From: CAYQTO01 sp964420455
GTDB lineage: Bacteria; Sumerlaeota; Sumerlaeia; SLMS01
NCBI GenBank assembly: GCA_964420455.1
Contig: CAYQTO010000104.1
Location: forward strand, 1-13,155
DNA length: 13,155 nucleotides
Direction: 5' to 3'
Shown here: one piece after another, positions 12,846-13,155 of the stretch
How the letters are laid out: each line of letters opens with the position of its first letter
Numbering within the stretch: position 1 is the first letter of the stretch
The notes under the pieces: model-generated
The model's input: the letters and a program-made list of their open reading frames with translations, nothing else
Told to the model about the DNA's origin: nothing
The model's database searches: none
Position numbers and translations under genes: made by a program

Positions 12846-13155
12846 ATGGCGGGGGAGCGCAAGCCCACACGGCGCTGGGCGCTGGCCGGGTCGCTTCTGC
12901 TCCACGCGGTGCTCCTGGTGGGACTCGTGGCGGCCACGGCCGTGGTCGACCGGGATGTCCTCGCTGAAAAGGGATCCGGGCAAACGATGACCGCCGTGGC
13001 GTTGATGACGCAGGCGGAGAAGAATCCGCCTCAATCCCGGGCAACGCCCAGGGCGGAACCCACTCCGCGCCCCACGCCCAGGGCCACCCCCAAGCCCGCC
13101 GCCACCCCAAAGCCCGATCCCACGCCGGAGGCCACCCCCAAGCCCACCGCCACCC
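12846..13155 (+). CDS. TonB/TolA-like energy transducer, N-terminal part (runs off the window)
   Basis: About 103 residues are visible. The N-terminus MAGERKPTRRWALAGSLLLHAVLLVGLVAATAVV is a basic stretch plus one signal-anchor span with the SLLLHAVLL pattern of TonB/TolA, where the Ser-His pair is characteristic. After residue 40 the protein becomes low-complexity and rich in Pro, Ala, Thr and Lys, with tandem TPKP/TPRP units (RPTPRATPKPAATPKPDPTPEATPK in pieces), which form a rigid periplasmic spacer. The C-terminal domain is outside the window, so TolA versus TonB cannot be decided; location after tolQ and tolR fits TolA-like in position and TonB-like in composition. The start ATG 12846 lies five bases after the tolR stop, with a G-rich stretch upstream. 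Confidence 0.8.
   Translation, partial: MAGERKPTRRWALAGSLLLHAVLLVGLVAATAVVDRDVLAEKGSGQTMTAVALMTQAEKNPPQSRATPRAEPTPRPTPRATPKPAATPKPDPTPEATPKPTAT

Noticed and set aside
13030..13155. Short repeated units resembling a tandem or CRISPR-like array
   Set aside because: The units are codons of a Pro-rich linker in an open frame, with no spacers of regular length.

Overview
This is a GC-rich bacterial chromosomal window of ordinary, vertically inherited genes. There is no CRISPR array, no recognisable insertion sequence and no phage gene. The lineage is uncertain. The pseudopilin, with an N-terminal methylation motif and a body reading LTTPVAYLTTIPRDPF, is the kind abundant in Planctomycetes-like and candidate-phylum genomes such as Sumerlaeota or Hydrogenedentota. 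The tRNA-Gln / glmU / prs / rplY order is an old bacterial arrangement. I put this forward as inference only.

Layout. (1) Bases 1-77 hold the 3' end of a gene, probably larB. (2) 272-3372, plus strand: a phosphodiester glycosidase (NAGPA-like) protein, an unrecognised 198-residue protein coupled to it by an ATGA overlap, and an unrecognised polytopic membrane protein. (3) 3429-6617, minus strand, convergent with the above: in transcription order a membrane-anchored metallophosphoesterase, a 4'-phosphopantetheinyl transferase with altered motifs, a small membrane-anchored protein with an LTxxQ motif, and a type II secretion/type IV pilus-like pseudopilin. (4) 6777-9582, minus strand: tRNA-Gln(UUG), a short GlmU-like uridylyltransferase, ribose-phosphate pyrophosphokinase and ribosomal protein L25/CTC, closed by a strong GC hairpin. 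(5) 9583-9856: a divergent control region with an AT-rich island and one parS. (6) 9857-13155, plus strand: parA (a second parS lies inside its coding sequence), parB, tolQ, tolR and the start of a TonB/TolA-like protein with a TPKP-rich linker that runs off the window.

How the genes work together. Block 4 supplies UDP-GlcNAc precursor chemistry, PRPP and a 5S rRNA-binding protein from behind a tRNA gene. Block 6 joins chromosome partitioning (ParA, ParB and their parS sites) to a proton-driven envelope energisation module (TolQ, TolR and a TonB/TolA-like transducer). Neighbouring genes often overlap by ATGA or GTGA, so translational coupling is common here.

The most unusual non-coding signals are an AT-rich motif family at gene boundaries (TGTATAGACA and forms expanded by TAGA units), two back-to-back perfect palindromes at the end of the pseudopilin gene, an 18-bp palindrome between two minus-strand genes, and a parS site read as the codons V-S-R-E-T of parA. 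I did not find a clearly new defence or mobile system.
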